The translations under genes were made by a program, and so were the position numbers. Below, piece after piece: positions 1 through 12,326 of a stretch of 64,000 bases of DNA. Each line of letters starts with the position of its first letter. Positions within the stretch are counted from its first letter, which is position 1. The DNA lies in contig CM060989.1 in assembly GCA_030765065.1 (NCBI GenBank), positions 61,766,001 to 61,830,000 on the forward strand. Reading direction: 5' to 3'. Source of the stretch: Deroplatys truncata (taxonomy: Eukaryota; Arthropoda; Insecta; Mantodea; Mantidae). The notes beneath the pieces are model-generated. The model was not told the origin of the DNA. It did not search any database and was given only the letters and a program-made list of their open reading frames with translations.

Positions 1-175
1 ACTATCGCTTAAAGCCTACCATATTCCCCTTGCACCTACAAGAAAACTAGCAATAGTATAGCTTCTGCAAATGTTTATCTCGATTTACATGAAGTAGATG
101 GAAAACAAGAGTTTGTAAAAATAGTTTGTACAAGAGTAGAGAAAGTCATGTGAGTGCAACACATCAGATTTTTTT
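1..175 (+). mobile_element. HINE-like repeat, 3' end fragment
   Basis: This is the 3' part of the dominant dispersed repeat, cut by the window edge. It ends with the subterminal repeat GTAGAGAAAGT, then the hairpin CATGTGAGTG..ACACATCAG and a T-run. Confidence 0.8.
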
Positions 176-439
176 CTAGCGAGTTCTTTTCTACCTCTTA
201 TCGTTCACCCGTTATACAAAGGTATACCAAATTTCTTCGAACGCTTAGCAGGCTTTCCAAGAGAAGTCATGATATAAGTTTAATTTGTAATGTTGTCACG
301 TCTTAAATGCAGGGTATTTTAATCGTAATTGTTATAACTATTTTTGGGAAAATACAAATATACGCGCGCACAGAGAGAGGGAGAGAAAGAGGAGTAGGAA
401 TACATATCACGGAGGGGCCCCCGAAACCTGGGCAGAGCA
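176..439. other. no gene; degraded repeat relic
   Basis: The stretch resembles older diverged relatives of the dispersed repeat around the 'gttatacaaag' part, followed by a short GA-rich run. No coding signal is seen. Confidence 0.4.
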
Positions 440-905
440 CCGCACGTAGGCCAATGTGGCCCTTTGTGGTTGTAATTTAACCCCTGGGAAGGAGGGATGA
501 GGGGGTGAAGGTGACCAGATCCGGGTGGATGTACGCAAGAATGGATGGGGTCCTTAACGATTCCAGATTGAACGCATCGACACCGACCACCCTACCCACA
601 AGCCTCGTGCCTTCTGGGGACCCTTAGATCATAGGGATGCCGCTCCGGAAGGCGGGTCCGGCAGCAATCCAACCGACGCCAGAGAGAAACCTTTCCAAAG
701 CGCACTTCCACACACCGAACGCCGTCACCTGGTCCTTCAACCATAAGCAGATAAGATATGATCGGGACAAGTAATGATGGGCAGTAATTCGTGGTAGAAG
801 AGGAACTATCCCAGCATTGAAAAACCGACCCGGGGAAACCACCAAAAGGGCGGCCTGACGGGAATCGAACCCAAGGCTTCCAGAATGCGACCTTAACGTG
901 TTACT
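440..905 (-). mobile_element. tRNA-derived SINE (long body)
   Basis: On the minus strand a B-box-like GTTCGATTCC (861-870) follows a tRNA-like head. The body is shared with the copy at 21640-22120, for example the 'cgacgccag..gaaacct' and 'cgtcgcctggtcct' type blocks. The ends are approximate. Confidence 0.6.
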
Positions 906-1564
906 GCGGAGATATCTCGCTCTTGTGAGAGGGAGAGAAACAACAAATGCTTTTCAATTTTTTTTTTCTTTTCTATTCACAGGCCTTTGAAATTGTATTT
1001 CCGCTGAAATATCGATAACCAATTTAAAAATGTTTCATGTCTTACGTGAAGGGTGGAGAAAATAAAAGCGAACTTTAGTTACATGTAACCTTTTCCAGAA
1101 AGAGCTCGAGTACGTGAGTCCAGTCATTGAGTTAGTGACATGATTATTACGTTTTGTCGAGGGAGAATTCCCTATGTAACATCAGGCTATGCTCCCAGGG
1201 GGCCAAGCGGTAACCAGCACGCTTCTAAGGGCTCCCCAGGGTTGCCAACACATACACAAACTAGCTTCTGACAGGACTGACTAGGAAAAAATGAATCACG
1301 ACCAGACTATTGCAACTCTAGTGGATAAAGTGACACAACCAGAAGAACTATCTATGAGAGGATGGTGAACGACAAATGGTGTGAAAGACATTAAAAGGGA
1401 CAGAAATTCAAAGGAAAATGGTAAAGATGAATAAACGTTAAAATTAGTACCAGATATTATTATTGCTGTTTTTTTAATTATTATGTATATAATTAATTGA
1501 AATGAATCACCTTTTTTAGAGACTTTAGCCAGATCTTGGCAAGTTTTTAATGTAGAGTCAATTG
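906..1564. other. no gene recognised
   Basis: AT-rich sequence with only short chance ORFs. No RNA gene or mobile-element end was recognised. Confidence 0.5.
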
Positions 1565-2425
1565 AAAAAATCTCATGTGTTACACTCACATGATTTTCTC
1601 TGCTCTTGTACAAACTATTTTTACAAACGCTTATTCTCCATCTACTTCATGTTAATCGAGATAAACATTTCCAGACTCTATCTTATTGCTAATTTTCTTG
1701 TAGATGTAAGGGGAATATATATTTACAAGGGCAATATAGAAATACAGTAGCCTTTAAGCACATACATATCTCTTAATAGCTGGTTGCTAGGTGTAGCACT
1801 ATTCCCTTTGCCACAGATTAATACTCTTTGCATATCCAAGACAAAAAATGAATAACGAATTCCCATTTGAGAAAATAAATATTGAAAAATTTAAGGGAAT
1901 AACAAGCAATATCTCGAAAATGGTTCACTCAACAAAAAAAATGTATATGACATAAATTGTGTATTTTAACGCGATCTACATCTTTTGTGTAGTAAAATAT
2001 TGTCTATATGTTATGGTTTACCAGTTTACCAAAAGTCGTTCACAATGAAGAATACTTTTGGAGACATTCCCAGAAAATTCAGGATATACATTTTATTTGT
2101 CATTAAAATATCTTAAACGTATGATATTTCAATCAAAATCGTTAGAGCCATTTTTCGAAAAACCTTACATGTAAAGGGTAATCTGGGGTGGGGGATTTTC
2201 TTGAAAACTTTCGTGTCGCATCTCTGGAAGATACTGAACCTAAATACCAAGTTTGGCGTTTATCCGACTGTTCGTTTCTGAGTTATGCTGTTCACAGACA
2301 GACACACAGACACACACGGACATGTTTCCAAAAATGCTTTTTTTGTATTTCCGGTGAAATCTCGGTATCGAATTTTTGGGTGGAATACAATACTTCCCCT
2401 ACTTACTATACGTAGTAGAGAAAGT
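1565..2425 (-). mobile_element. HINE-like repeat copy
   Basis: A near full-length copy read on the minus strand. The 3' hairpin end (TCATGTGTTACACTCACATGA type) is at 1571 and the 5' end, with the TACTATACGTAGTA near-palindrome and GTAGAGAAAGT, is at 2425. A CA microsatellite lies near 2285-2320. Confidence 0.85.
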
Positions 2426-2427
2426 AA

Positions 2428-2515
2428 AAATTCAATGCCACAGCCGGGAATTGAACACAGTTCTCCTGCTCTCCGTGCGGTTGCTCTAACCATTGAGCTA
2501 CTGTGACATGCCGGT
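2428..2515 (-). repeat. tRNA-like sequence (pseudo-tRNA or SINE head)
   Basis: On the minus strand an A-box-like TAGCTCAATGGTTAGAGC (2483-2500) and a B-box-like GTTCAATTCCC (2446-2456) are spaced as in a tRNA. A 7-bp acceptor-like stem can be drawn with one G-U pair. The anticodon and T stems pair poorly, so this is a tRNA-derived repeat or pseudogene. It abuts the 5' end of the neighbouring HINE-like copy. Confidence 0.5.
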
Positions 2516-2821
2516 GGGACATTGAATTCCCCAATTGACTCAAGTTTTTTCCCAGATATCTGCTTAATAATGTACTGACAATGAAAATGGCAATATGTTC
2601 ATGTGAGTAGCTTTTATACATAACTATGGCCTACACAGCGTACCATGGATGACTTTTTAAACCACGAATGATTATTTCGTTTAATTCACCTGCCCCCGTA
2701 TTCTTTATGTAATTATCGTAGATGATCTAGAAACTTCTAATGGTAAATGTTCTCCTTTACTCTTTAGAAGCTAATTTCATAAAGACAGAGGATATTCTTA
2801 ATAACTATGGAAAATACCGAG

Positions 2822-3300
2822 TGAGGTGGCGCCGCAGTAGCGTGTGCGACTCGCATTCGGGAGGTCACGGGTTCGATTCACGGCCCATGGGGTTTTCGTG
2901 GTTTCCCCGGGTCGGTAAGCGAATGTTGGGGTAATTTCTTCTATACCACGATTTTCATTCCATCATTTCTCTATCACTCAATTTCCTCATCTTTCAGGGT
3001 GCTTTTAGGTTTCGTGGTGTATGGCAGTGCTGGAAGATGGCGCGGATGCATGCTTAATGGAACGAGCACTCCCCGTGCTTTGACGTCGGTCGTTCTTCGC
3101 CACCTCTCGGAAGCTCCAGCAGTGGGACAGATCTTTGAGCTTAAAAGTTTATGACTTCCGCGCGTCTCTGGGTTGTCTGCCTATGGCCTGTGGTCTTCTG
3201 TTGTTCCTTTACTTCATCCTTCCTCCTAGGGGTGTAGCCGCAATAGATCTATGCTAGTCGCAGTGCGCGAAGTGTCCCTTTCCAGTGAGTACCTATACGT
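2822..3300 (+). mobile_element. tRNA-derived SINE
   Basis: A tRNA-like head has an A-box region (2826-2845) and a B-box GGTTCGATTC (2870-2879). It is followed by a body that starts with 'ccgggtcggtaagcgaatg'. The head resembles the copy at 49885 (actcg.attcgggaggtc). The 3' end is uncertain. Confidence 0.6.
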
Positions 3301-4190
3301 ACTATGAAAAACTCCTCGATATTCACATAAAAGGTATGAAATATCGGCGGATGTTGTATTCCTTATTCCTTTAAGTTTCTTCGATAGCCTTCCAGGTTCT
3401 GGAAATGTTGTATAGTCTGCAAGTATTATTTTAGCGGTGAACTACTTATTGGAATGGCCGAGTAAGGTTTAGATGCTCACACCCGATAAGCTTTATACCT
3501 TCTCTTAGGTTACGAGGCGTCTTAAGTATAATTTATTCCCTCAAGACACATTCACCCAAGACTTATGAATGAGAAAATGGATTCCAAAAGGTACATCCAT
3601 CATTTTCCTGTTTCCTTAAATTTTATTGTGAAACAACTACTATGGACCGGCTTCATCGTGTGGATGATAGTGTACTTCGGCACAAGCCGTATGTTTGTTG
3701 GAGAGGGAAAGAGGAAAGCGGAAATTTGAGGAGCGCAAGCAGATATTTCTTGATGTTTCTACCCTCCTCCCGCGGACTTTCTAAAAGCTTTGCAGCTATA
3801 CAGAGTTGATTCTGACTATGTTACAAACTTTTAGGGATGATAGAGGAGACAATTATGAACAACTTTCATACAGTAATCCATGTTCGGAAACGGCTCGTTT
3901 GATAAGTACATGCATTAATGTGTGTAGTCAGAATATTCCCTATAACAGATTGGTAGAGTGAAGCTTTTCATTCAAAAGTGATTAGGAGGCTGGTAAATCT
4001 TAGTGTCTTCTTCAGTGTAGGCCAGGTGATGATTATTTGTTGTAATCATGGAAAGATTCATGCTATGATAACTTTCTGATATGTACGTTTAGTCAACGTG
4101 TGGGCTGGCTTAGTGCATGATTACTTCGTAGGGTTCATATCCACTGATAGCTAGTTTAAATCGACAAATTTACCACAACTTTCTTGATAT
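3301..4190. other. no gene recognised
   Basis: Mixed-composition sequence without a long ORF, tRNA or recognisable repeat end. Confidence 0.4.
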
Positions 4191-4194
4191 GATT

Positions 4195-4500
4195 ATATTA
4201 TCTGAGTTGCTGGAAGATATTCCATATGATCTTCGTTTTCCGGCGAGGTGGATTGGAAGAGGCGCTCCAGTTCGTTGGCCTCCCGTTTACCTGATTTGAC
4301 ACCAATTGATTTTTTTTTCATTTGGGGTCATCTTAAAGCCCTTGTTTATGACACACCATCGAATCGGAAGAGGACGTAACAGCAAGGTTATAATTACCTG
4401 TGATACAGGAACATGCCAGCAATCTTTAAACGAGTGCAATAGTCGATGGTGCGGCGCTACAATTGAGGCTAGTGGAAGACATTTTCATCAGCTCTTATAA
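4195..4500 (+). pseudogene. Tc1/mariner-like transposase, C-terminal fragment
   Basis: Translation across two frames gives the block typical of insect DDE transposases of the 'RWIGRG..P..WPP..PDLTPLDFF.WG' group. Here it reads FPARWIGRGAPVRWPP, then (frameshifted, 4306-4500) FFSFGVILKPL. A C-terminal segment ends in GRHFHQLL, like the usual GGRHFEHLL end. The aspartates before 'LDFF' belong to the catalytic core of the family. Only the last third of a transposase is present and no terminal repeats were located, so this is a dead fragment. Recognition rests on remembered family patterns, not a search. Confidence 0.6.
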
Positions 4501-5033
4501 TGTGTGTTGGTATTTTAAGCGCATTGTTGTGGATGTAATGGCCTTCAAGTGTATTCAATAAATTAAATTTTGTAATTAAAATTCAAACGTTTAGATGAAC
4601 GGAAGATAGAAGAGAAGTCCTATGTTCGGCCCCCCAGTTAGCAATCGGAAGAAAGAGGAGTCCTGTGTTCGACAAAGTGAGCACAGAGGGAGAGAGGTAG
4701 AGAAAAGAGGTCGATTCGAGCATGGTTCATTATACCTCTATAAGGCGAAGTGACAGAGAAAACTTAACTAATTGACACTATTTTCCTCCACTGCTGACTT
4801 AAATATAAAGCATAATGTTACACTTTGCTATCTGCAAATATGGAGGATTTATTAGGTTTCGGACACGGTTGCTGTTTCGTTGCGCTTTGACTGGAAAACA
4901 GTTACGTGCGCACAGGTTTCACTGAGACCTCCCTCTCCCCAAGCACTGCCAGTCATTCGCCCAAAGCAAGCGATCAGTATACATACAGCCTGTTCTGAAG
5001 TTACGAAGTCCGGTCGTTGATAACTGACAAAGC

Positions 5034-5712
5034 ATGCAAAAAACAACTAGTAAGAGACGTATCTTGCTTGTAAATGAATATGGACATGAGTATTTTGATG
5101 TAAGAGAGGAAAATATATTTTGTAAAGTATGCCAATTGAAATCAAAGGAGAGAGAAGGGTTTTTCTTGCAAGACATTGTAAATAAAACAACTCACAAATT
5201 ATTACGTTGCTTCCTAGAAATGAGGGGGTGAGGGTATATTATCCACATCAGAAACCATGAACTCATGTAGCCAAACCGAAGCTTACAGCGATTCGTCTGA
5301 CATGATGGTAAGCACAAATATCTCATTTAATAAGCTGCAAAATTCTGCTTTTAAAATCTTTCTGGAGAAATGTACAGCTATGAAATTTCCTTTGAATCTA
5401 CTTCACGCAAATTTTATTTGTCTTTGTCATAGATGGTAATACCAGAGTTCTTGAAACTTGTCGATAATTTGGCACAACACTTTAAGCAAGTAGGCAAATA
5501 TTCTACTGCTGAAATAGCAAAGCAGAAACTGAAGAGTGTTTAGATAAAAACCTAGGAAATGCAATTATGTACCTATTAGGCATTAATAATGATATTCTAA
5601 ATAATGAAAATGCATGCGTTTCCGAGAGGTGTGTAACGTTCGTCACTTTCGTTTTGCACTAGTAACAACATGCGATGTGGAACGGAGCTTTTCAAGAAGA
5701 TTTAAACTTTTT
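5034..5712 (+). pseudogene. hAT transposase relic, interrupted by a HINE-like insertion
   Basis: The 65-residue ORF at 5034-5231 reads like the BED/zinc-finger start of hAT transposases (VNEYGHEYFD..ENIFCKVCQ, then K.THKLLRC). About 450 bp later (5645-5700) comes LVTTCDVERSFSRRF, the well-known hAT C-terminal dimerisation motif (CDVERSFS). The piece between has lost most of the catalytic domain. The sequence stops exactly where a HINE-like copy begins at 5713, so the insertion cut the C-terminal motif. Confidence 0.6.
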
Positions 5713-5843
5713 ACTTTCTCTACTACGTATAGTAAGATGGGGAAGTATTGTATTCCACCCAAAAATTCGATACCGAGATTTCACCGGAAATATATGTTTT
5801 GAGACTCCCTGAATCCAAAAAAAGCATTTTTGGAAACATGTCC

Positions 5844-5880
<37 letters not shown>

Positions 5881-6506
5881 AACAGCATAACTCAGAAACG
5901 AACAGTCGGATAAACACCAAACTTGGCATTTAGGTTCAGTATCTTCCAGAGATGCGACACGAAGGTTTTCAAGAAAATCCCCCCACCCCAGATTACCCTT
6001 TACATGGAACATTTTTCAAAAATTTTAATTTTCTCAAAAATAGCTCTAACAATTTTGATTAAAATATCATATATTTAAGATACTTTCATGACAAATAAAA
6101 TGTATATCTCGAATTTTCTGGGAATGTCTTCAAAAGTATTATTCATTGTGAACGACTTTTGCATAACTGGTAAACCAATTTATGTCGTATACATTTTTTG
6201 TTGAGTGAACCATTTTAGAGATATTGCTTGTTATTCCTTTAAATTTTCGAATACTTACTTTTTCTCAAATTCGTTATTCAATTTTTTGTCCTGGTAATGC
6301 AATGAGAATGGAATACTCCACATAGCAAACAGCTCTTAAAATATTTGACTATAGCTTAAAGCCTACCAATTCCCCTTGCATCTACAAGAAAATTAGCAAT
6401 AAGATTAACATCTCGATTAACATGAAGCATATGGAGAATAAGCGTTTGTAAAAATAGTTTGGACAAGAGTAGAGAAAGTCATGTGAGTGTAACACATCAG
6501 ATTTTT
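5713..6506 (+). mobile_element. HINE-like repeat copy
   Basis: A complete copy in plus orientation. It has the 5' ACTTTCTCTAC, the TACTACGTATAGTA near-palindrome, a TG/CG microsatellite (5843-5880), and the 3' GTAGAGAAAGT with hairpin and T-run. It lies in the hAT relic just upstream. Confidence 0.85.
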
Positions 6507-7532
6507 TGAGTTTGAGAAGACGTTTTACGTTTGATACATTCAGAAAATATGCTGTAATAATTGTCCAGGCATGTAAATCGCACATGAAACTGATTATTTC
6601 ATCTGCCACAGTTCAGATTTATTATTTTGTTCATCTTATTTATACTTTGTTATAAAAGCTTAAGTTTACTACAGAACTGTATACTTACTTCTGTGCCCAT
6701 CTATACCTATTGCGTACACAGTACTCAGCACAGCACAAACTCAGTAGCCCACGAGACTACTGTCTCTCTCCTCTCCCCTTAATCTAAAGTCATGTCCGAA
6801 GCCTAGTTATTATTTCAAGAATTCAGCCATTTATAACACCACACGATTTCACATACCGCTATCTCTCCGATGGTTTACGTCATCGTGATTTTGAAGAAAT
6901 TTACGACTCCTATTTACCTTACCTGTTATTAAATCTGTTTACTTTAAAACTTCCTACACAGGAGAAAAGAAACCGATATTCGGAGCAGAAAGCAATTTAA
7001 AGTAAGTGAATTCTTTTTTCCTTTCAAAGCACAACTTCAGTTGAATATAAACGGTTGAATAAATGTACTTAGTATATTGAACGGACTGGGTATGGAAGTC
7101 TATCTTGCGGGGATAAAACAAAGGTGATAGCAATCTATTTATCTTTCCAATACAACTGGAAATGTTTTTTCAATATCCCAAATGTATCTTTCCCCTGGCA
7201 AAATTTCCGCTTTTGTTCTGTTTCTTCAACCTTGGGGCATACTAGGTCTGCTTTCGGTGTATTGATGCTCTTCTGGAAAAACGAGGAAATCATAAGGTTA
7301 AATGTCAACGCTACTATAAGCAGTGAAAGAATATGTCAATGATCCACTGTTTGCTTAGCTATCTCCCCTTCCTTTCCTGATCAATCAATCTCTTCATGCT
7401 GTTCTTCTCCGTTATCATTATTATTATCTTTTGTTATTTTAAGTATTAATTTAAACTTACAAAACTCTGATAAAATGAGTCTCTTACACCAGAAAATGTC
7501 ACTCACAGAAAAAGCTGTTCAAGCATAAAATG
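6507..7532. other. no gene recognised
   Basis: No convincing ORF, RNA gene or repeat terminus. Confidence 0.4.
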
Positions 7533-8474
7533 AAAAAAAATTCTGATGTGTTACACACACATGACTTTCTCAACTCTTGTACGAACTATTTTTACAAACT
7601 CTTATTCTCCATCTATTTCATATTAATCCAGATAAACATCTGCAGAAACGATCTTTTGAATGCAAAGAGAATTACATTTTACACATAGTGACCAGTTCTA
7701 AAAATATTTCACTATCGCTTAAGGCGTACTATGTTCCTCTTGTTTTGTATTTGCAACGGCAATATAGAAATACAGTAGCCTTTAAGCTTAGACATATCTC
7801 TTAATAGCTGGTTGCTATGTGCAGCACCATTCTCTTTGCAACAGATTAATACTCTTTCCCTGTCCAAGACAAAAAATGAATAACGAATTCCTATTTGAGA
7901 AAATTATTGAAAAAGTTAAGGGAACAACAAGCAATATCTCGAAAATGGTTCACTCAACAAAACAAAAATGTAGGCGACATAAATTGTGTATTTTAACGCG
8001 ATCTACATTTTTTGTGTAGTAAAACTTTGTCTATCTCTTATGGTTTACCAGTTATGCAAAAGTCGTTCACATTCCCAGAAAATTCGAGATATACATTTCA
8101 TTTGTCATAAAAATATCTTAAACATATGGTATTTTAATCAAAATCGTAAGAGCCATTTTTGAGAAAATTAAAATTTTCGAAAAATGTTCCATGTAAAGGG
8201 TAGTTTGGGGTGGGGTGATTTTCTTGAAAACCTTCGTGTCACATCTCTGGAAGATAATGAACTTAAATACCAAGTTTGGTGTTTATCCGACTGTTCCTTT
8301 CTGAGTTATGCTGTTCACAGACAGACACACAGACACACATACGGACATGTTTCCCAAAAATGCTTTTTTTGGATTCAGGAGGTCTCAAAACATATATTTC
8401 CGGTGAAATCTCGGTATCGAATTTTTTGGTGGAATACAATACTTCCCCTACTTACTATACGTAGTAGAGAAAGT
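7533..8474 (-). mobile_element. HINE-like repeat copy (subfamily B)
   Basis: A full-length minus-strand copy whose interior carries the subfamily B block (tgcagcaccattctctttgc, tctcttaatagctgg). The 5' end GTAGAGAAAGT at 8474 directly abuts a LINE fragment. Confidence 0.85.
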
Positions 8475-8503
8475 AAAAGGATTACCTACATAATTACATA
8501 ATA

Positions 8504-9009
8504 TTTTTCGACTCGTTGAAAGCTTTAACATCCCTTCAACAAAGCTCAATCCCCCAAAATACCGTTAAGGAACTTCAGAAACTGTACAACCAAATACTAA
8601 TCTCAGGTAAATCAGTAACATTCGCCTGGACTCCGTCTCATGTCGGAATTCTGAGAAAGAATCAGCTGATCAGACAATCAAAGCAGCTACCAAACATCCC
8701 CTCAGGACATCAAGATCCCACACACGACTTCATCATAAAGACTTACATTAATCAATGGAAGCAAACATCTAGAAGCCAGTTACAAGGTATCTACATTTCC
8801 GAGTCCAGACTTCAACACTATCATTTCAACCGCAAAGACCAAGTTGTATTAACTCGACTACGTATTGGACATACTTCTATAACGCACAAACATCTCCTCA
8901 ACCGTGACCCTCGACCATTGCAGATCCAACCTCATTTCGTTACAACCTGCCATTACTATGTACAACACAGAGAAAGATGTGACATACCAACAGCTTACCA
9001 CACGCCCTA
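8504..9009 (+). pseudogene. non-LTR retrotransposon RNase H / C-terminal fragment
   Basis: An open frame of about 165 codons reads DSLKALTSLQ, then VTFAWTPSHVGI (the end of an RNase H domain as in jockey-type LINEs), then LTRLRIGHTSITHKHLL, the segment that usually precedes the terminal zinc knuckle. The usual 'GNE.AD' after the RNase H motif is replaced by RKNQ, and no Cys-rich knuckle follows before the stop. The 5' side is truncated at the HINE-like element ending at 8474. It is a dead LINE tail; the family assignment (jockey/CR1 type) is an inference. Confidence 0.65.
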
Positions 9010-9109
9010 AATTCAGCACAAAAAATAAATTTAAAGTTTATGAAAGCGACAAAATTGTACAGCAATGTGTAACACACCTATCTATAGAATTTAATGTTGT
9101 ATGTACTAT

Positions 9110-9949
9110 TACTGTTTAAAATATTGTATTTTCATTGTAAACATGTTCTGTATTCTAAAGTAGTCGCGATATGACTATAAAGTTGAAGCGGCAATAAAGA
9201 ATATATATAAAATGATCGATCAGTTCTGATCTTATGCCTGACAAACCGAGAAGTATCTAGCGCTACAGTTGGTGAAAAAACTAGCGAGTGATTACTTAAG
9301 AGATCGTCATTTTTCTCCTCGGCCGGTCCTTTGCAAAACACGGTCTGTTGGGAGGATGTGACCGACATGCGGATGAGAGAGGGAGTGTTTGACGAGCTGC
9401 ATTGTGGGACAGAGGAAGCAAGCAGGGGTTGTAAACTGATTTTCAGCGCCCCATCATCCCTCTGGGCCTGTCGTTCCGCTAGGTTAAAACGCACCTCCCG
9501 TCACGTGCCTACAACAATCACCGGACACAGTACAAGAAGTTTTCAACAAAACTCTCGTTTGAGTCTTTTTTTCTCCTAGTTACTTTGCTATTATTCCATT
9601 AAAATAGAAAAATAAAAAATGTATATTACATTCACTACCCACTCTAATCTCTGACGCTTATTAGTGAATATACAAATTATTCTTACTGAAGTTTATTTTG
9701 CTATGTACTTCCTACCTTTCCAGAAATAGCTGCGTTACACATTTTGTTATAAACACAAAGGGGGTAACGATAGTCAAATGTTTAAGTACCTAACGCTATA
9801 TACTGGCCTAAATATTAGATACTCTTTCCATGATATCGCGAGAAAACAACTGAGAATCGACAGGACTTTAGACAATGGCTTATAATGAACATTCGAACCA
9901 TTAATAACGGATATCTTGGAAATGGCTGATGCTACAAAAAAGCTATTGG
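9110..9949. other. no gene recognised
   Basis: ORFs of 80-120 codons overlap on both strands at 9132-9579 without family resemblance. I treat the stretch as non-coding. Confidence 0.4.
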
Positions 9950-10480
9950 AAATAAATTGTGTGTTTTAAAGGGACGTACATTTCTTCTGTAGTACCTTTT
10001 CGTCTGTGGCTTAACGTGTACCAGTTATATAAAGATTATACAAAATTCCTTCCGAATGTAGAAGACTTCAAAGGCCAGCCTTACGGGGATGTGATGCATA
10101 TACCTTTTTACTTTCTCTACCTCGTACCTAGTAGGTGGAGAAGTTATTGCATTCCACCCAAAAATTCGGATAAAAAGGTCAGATACATACCAAACTTGGT
10201 ATTTAAGTTCAGTATCTTCCAAAGATGCAACACGAAAATTTTTAAGACAACACTATATATGGAATATTTCTCACATTTTTTATTTTCTAAAAACGGCTCA
10301 AACGGTTTTGATTAAAATGCCACATATTAAAAATATTTAGATGACAAATAAAATGTTTATCTTGAATTTTTTGGGAGTATCCTGTGGAGTTCTTTCCATT
10401 CGGAAGGAATTTTGTATAATCTTGTATAACTGGTAAACGTTAAGCGATAGACGAAAACGTACTACACAAGAAATATAGAT
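9950..10480. repeat. diverged HINE-like relics, composite
   Basis: An old relative in minus orientation (gtgtgttttaa..cgtacattt..gcttaacgtgtaccagttat) is interrupted at about 10111 by a plus-oriented, internally deleted copy. That copy begins ACTTTCTCTACCTCGTAC and continues with 'ccacccaaaaattcgg'. Confidence 0.55.
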
Positions 10481-10648
10481 CTCTTCAAAACACACCATTT
10501 ATTTAAAATAAAGTTTTTGTTGCATTAGCTATTTCTGAGATATCCGTTATTAGTGATTCGAAGTGTACAATGCTTTGTCTCTCTTAAAGTCCTGTCAACA
10601 TTCAGTTGTTTCTCGCGATCACTGAAAAGATATTGAATTAGGCTAGCA

Positions 10649-12326
10649 TCTCTTATACAAACCATTTTTACAAACCTTATTCTCCATATGCTTCATGTTA
10701 ATCGAGATATTAATTTTATTGCTAATTTCTTGTAGATGCAAGGGGAATTGGTAGGCTTTAAGCGATAGTCAAATATTTTAAGAGCTGGCTGCTATGTGGA
10801 GCATTCCATTCTCTTTGCATGTCCAGGATATAAAAAAATCTGACATGTTACATTCACATGACTTTCTCTACTCTTGTACAATCTATTTTTACAAACGCCT
10901 ATTCTCCATATGCTTCATATTAATCGAGATATCGAGATGTCAATCTTATTTGTAATTTTCTTGTAGATGCAAGGGGAATATGGTAGCTTTTAAGCGATAG
11001 TCAAATATTTTATCGCTGGTTGCTATGTGGCGCATTCCATTCTCTTTGCATGTCCAGGACATAAAAAAATGAATAACGAATTTGAGAAAAAGTATAAGTA
11101 TTGGAAAATTTAAGGAAATAACAAGCAATATCTCGAAAACGGTTCACTCAACAAAACAAAAGTATATGATATAAGTTGTGTATTTTAACGCGATCTACAT
11201 TTTTTGTGTAGTAAAATTTTGTCTATCTCTTATGGTTTACCAGTTATGCAAAAGTCGTTCATAATGAAGAATACTTTTGGAGACATTCCCAGAAATTTCG
11301 AGATATACATTTCATTTCTCATGACATTATCTTAAACATATGATATTTTCATCAAAATCGTTAGGGCCATTTTTGAGAAAATTAAAATTTTAGAAAAATG
11401 TTCCATGTAAAGGGTAGTCTGGGGTGGGGGGATTTTCTTGAAAATCTTCGTGTCGCATCTCTGGAAGATACTGAACGTAAATACCAAGTTTGGTGTTTAT
11501 CCGACTGTTAGTTTTTGAGTTATGCTGTTCACAGACACACACACACGAAAACACACACACACAGACACACACACGGACATGTTTCCAAAAATGCTTGTTT
11601 TGGATTCAGGAGGTCTCAAAACATGTATTTCCGGTGAAATCTCGGTATCGAATTTTTGGGTGGAATGCAATACTTCCCCTACTTACTATACGTAGTAGAG
11701 AAAGTAAAAATGAATAACGAATTTCCATTTGAGAAAAAAGTATTGGAAAATTTAAGGGAATAACAAGCAATATCTCGAAAATGGTTCACTTAACAAAAAA
11801 ATGTATGTGACATAAATTGTGTATTTTAACGCGATCTATATTTTTGGTGTAGTAAAATTTTGTCTATCTCTTATGGTTTACCAGTTATGCAAAAGTCGTT
11901 CACAATGAAGAATACTTTTGGAGACATTCCCAGAAAATTCGAGATATACATTTCATTTGTGATGAAAATATCTTAAACATATGATATTTTAATCAAAATT
12001 GTTAGAGCCATTTTTGAGAAAATTAAAATATTCGAAAAATGGTCCATGTAAAGGGTTAATCTGAGGAGGGGGGAATTTCTTGAAAACCTTTGTGTCTCAT
12101 CTCTGGAAGATACTGAACCTAAATACGAAGTTTGGTGTTTATCCGACTGTTCGTTTCTGAGTTATGCTGTTCACACACACACACACACACACACGGACAT
12201 GTTTCCAACAATGCTTTTTTTTGGACTCAGGGGGTCTCAAAACATGTATTTCCGGTGAAATCTCTGTATCGAATTTTTGTGTGGAATACAATACTTCTCC
12301 TACTTACTATACGTAGTAGAGAAAGT
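10649..12326 (-). mobile_element. HINE-like host copy split by a nested copy
   Basis: The host copy runs 10649-about 10832, stops in an A-run, and resumes at 11706 with 'aaaaatgaataacgaattt'. It finishes with its 5' terminus at 12326. The interruption is a second full copy in the same orientation (10832-11705). Confidence 0.8.
10832..11705 (-). mobile_element. HINE-like repeat copy nested in the host copy
   Basis: A complete copy from the 3' hairpin end (TCTGACATGTTACATTCACA) to the 5' GTAGAGAAAGT, inserted in an A-tract of the surrounding copy. A CA microsatellite lies at 11536-11576. Confidence 0.8.

Noticed and set aside
5692..6012. Recurrent ~100-residue ORF (HVKG..GWGDFLENLRVASLEDTEPKYQVW) seen in many places
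   Set aside because: It is a translation of the HINE-like repeat. It includes the CA/TG microsatellite, its length and frame vary from copy to copy, and it has no regular start, so it is not a gene.
9132..9579. Overlapping ORFs of 80-120 codons on both strands
   Set aside because: No family resemblance; opposite-strand openness in a GC-richer stretch is expected by chance.
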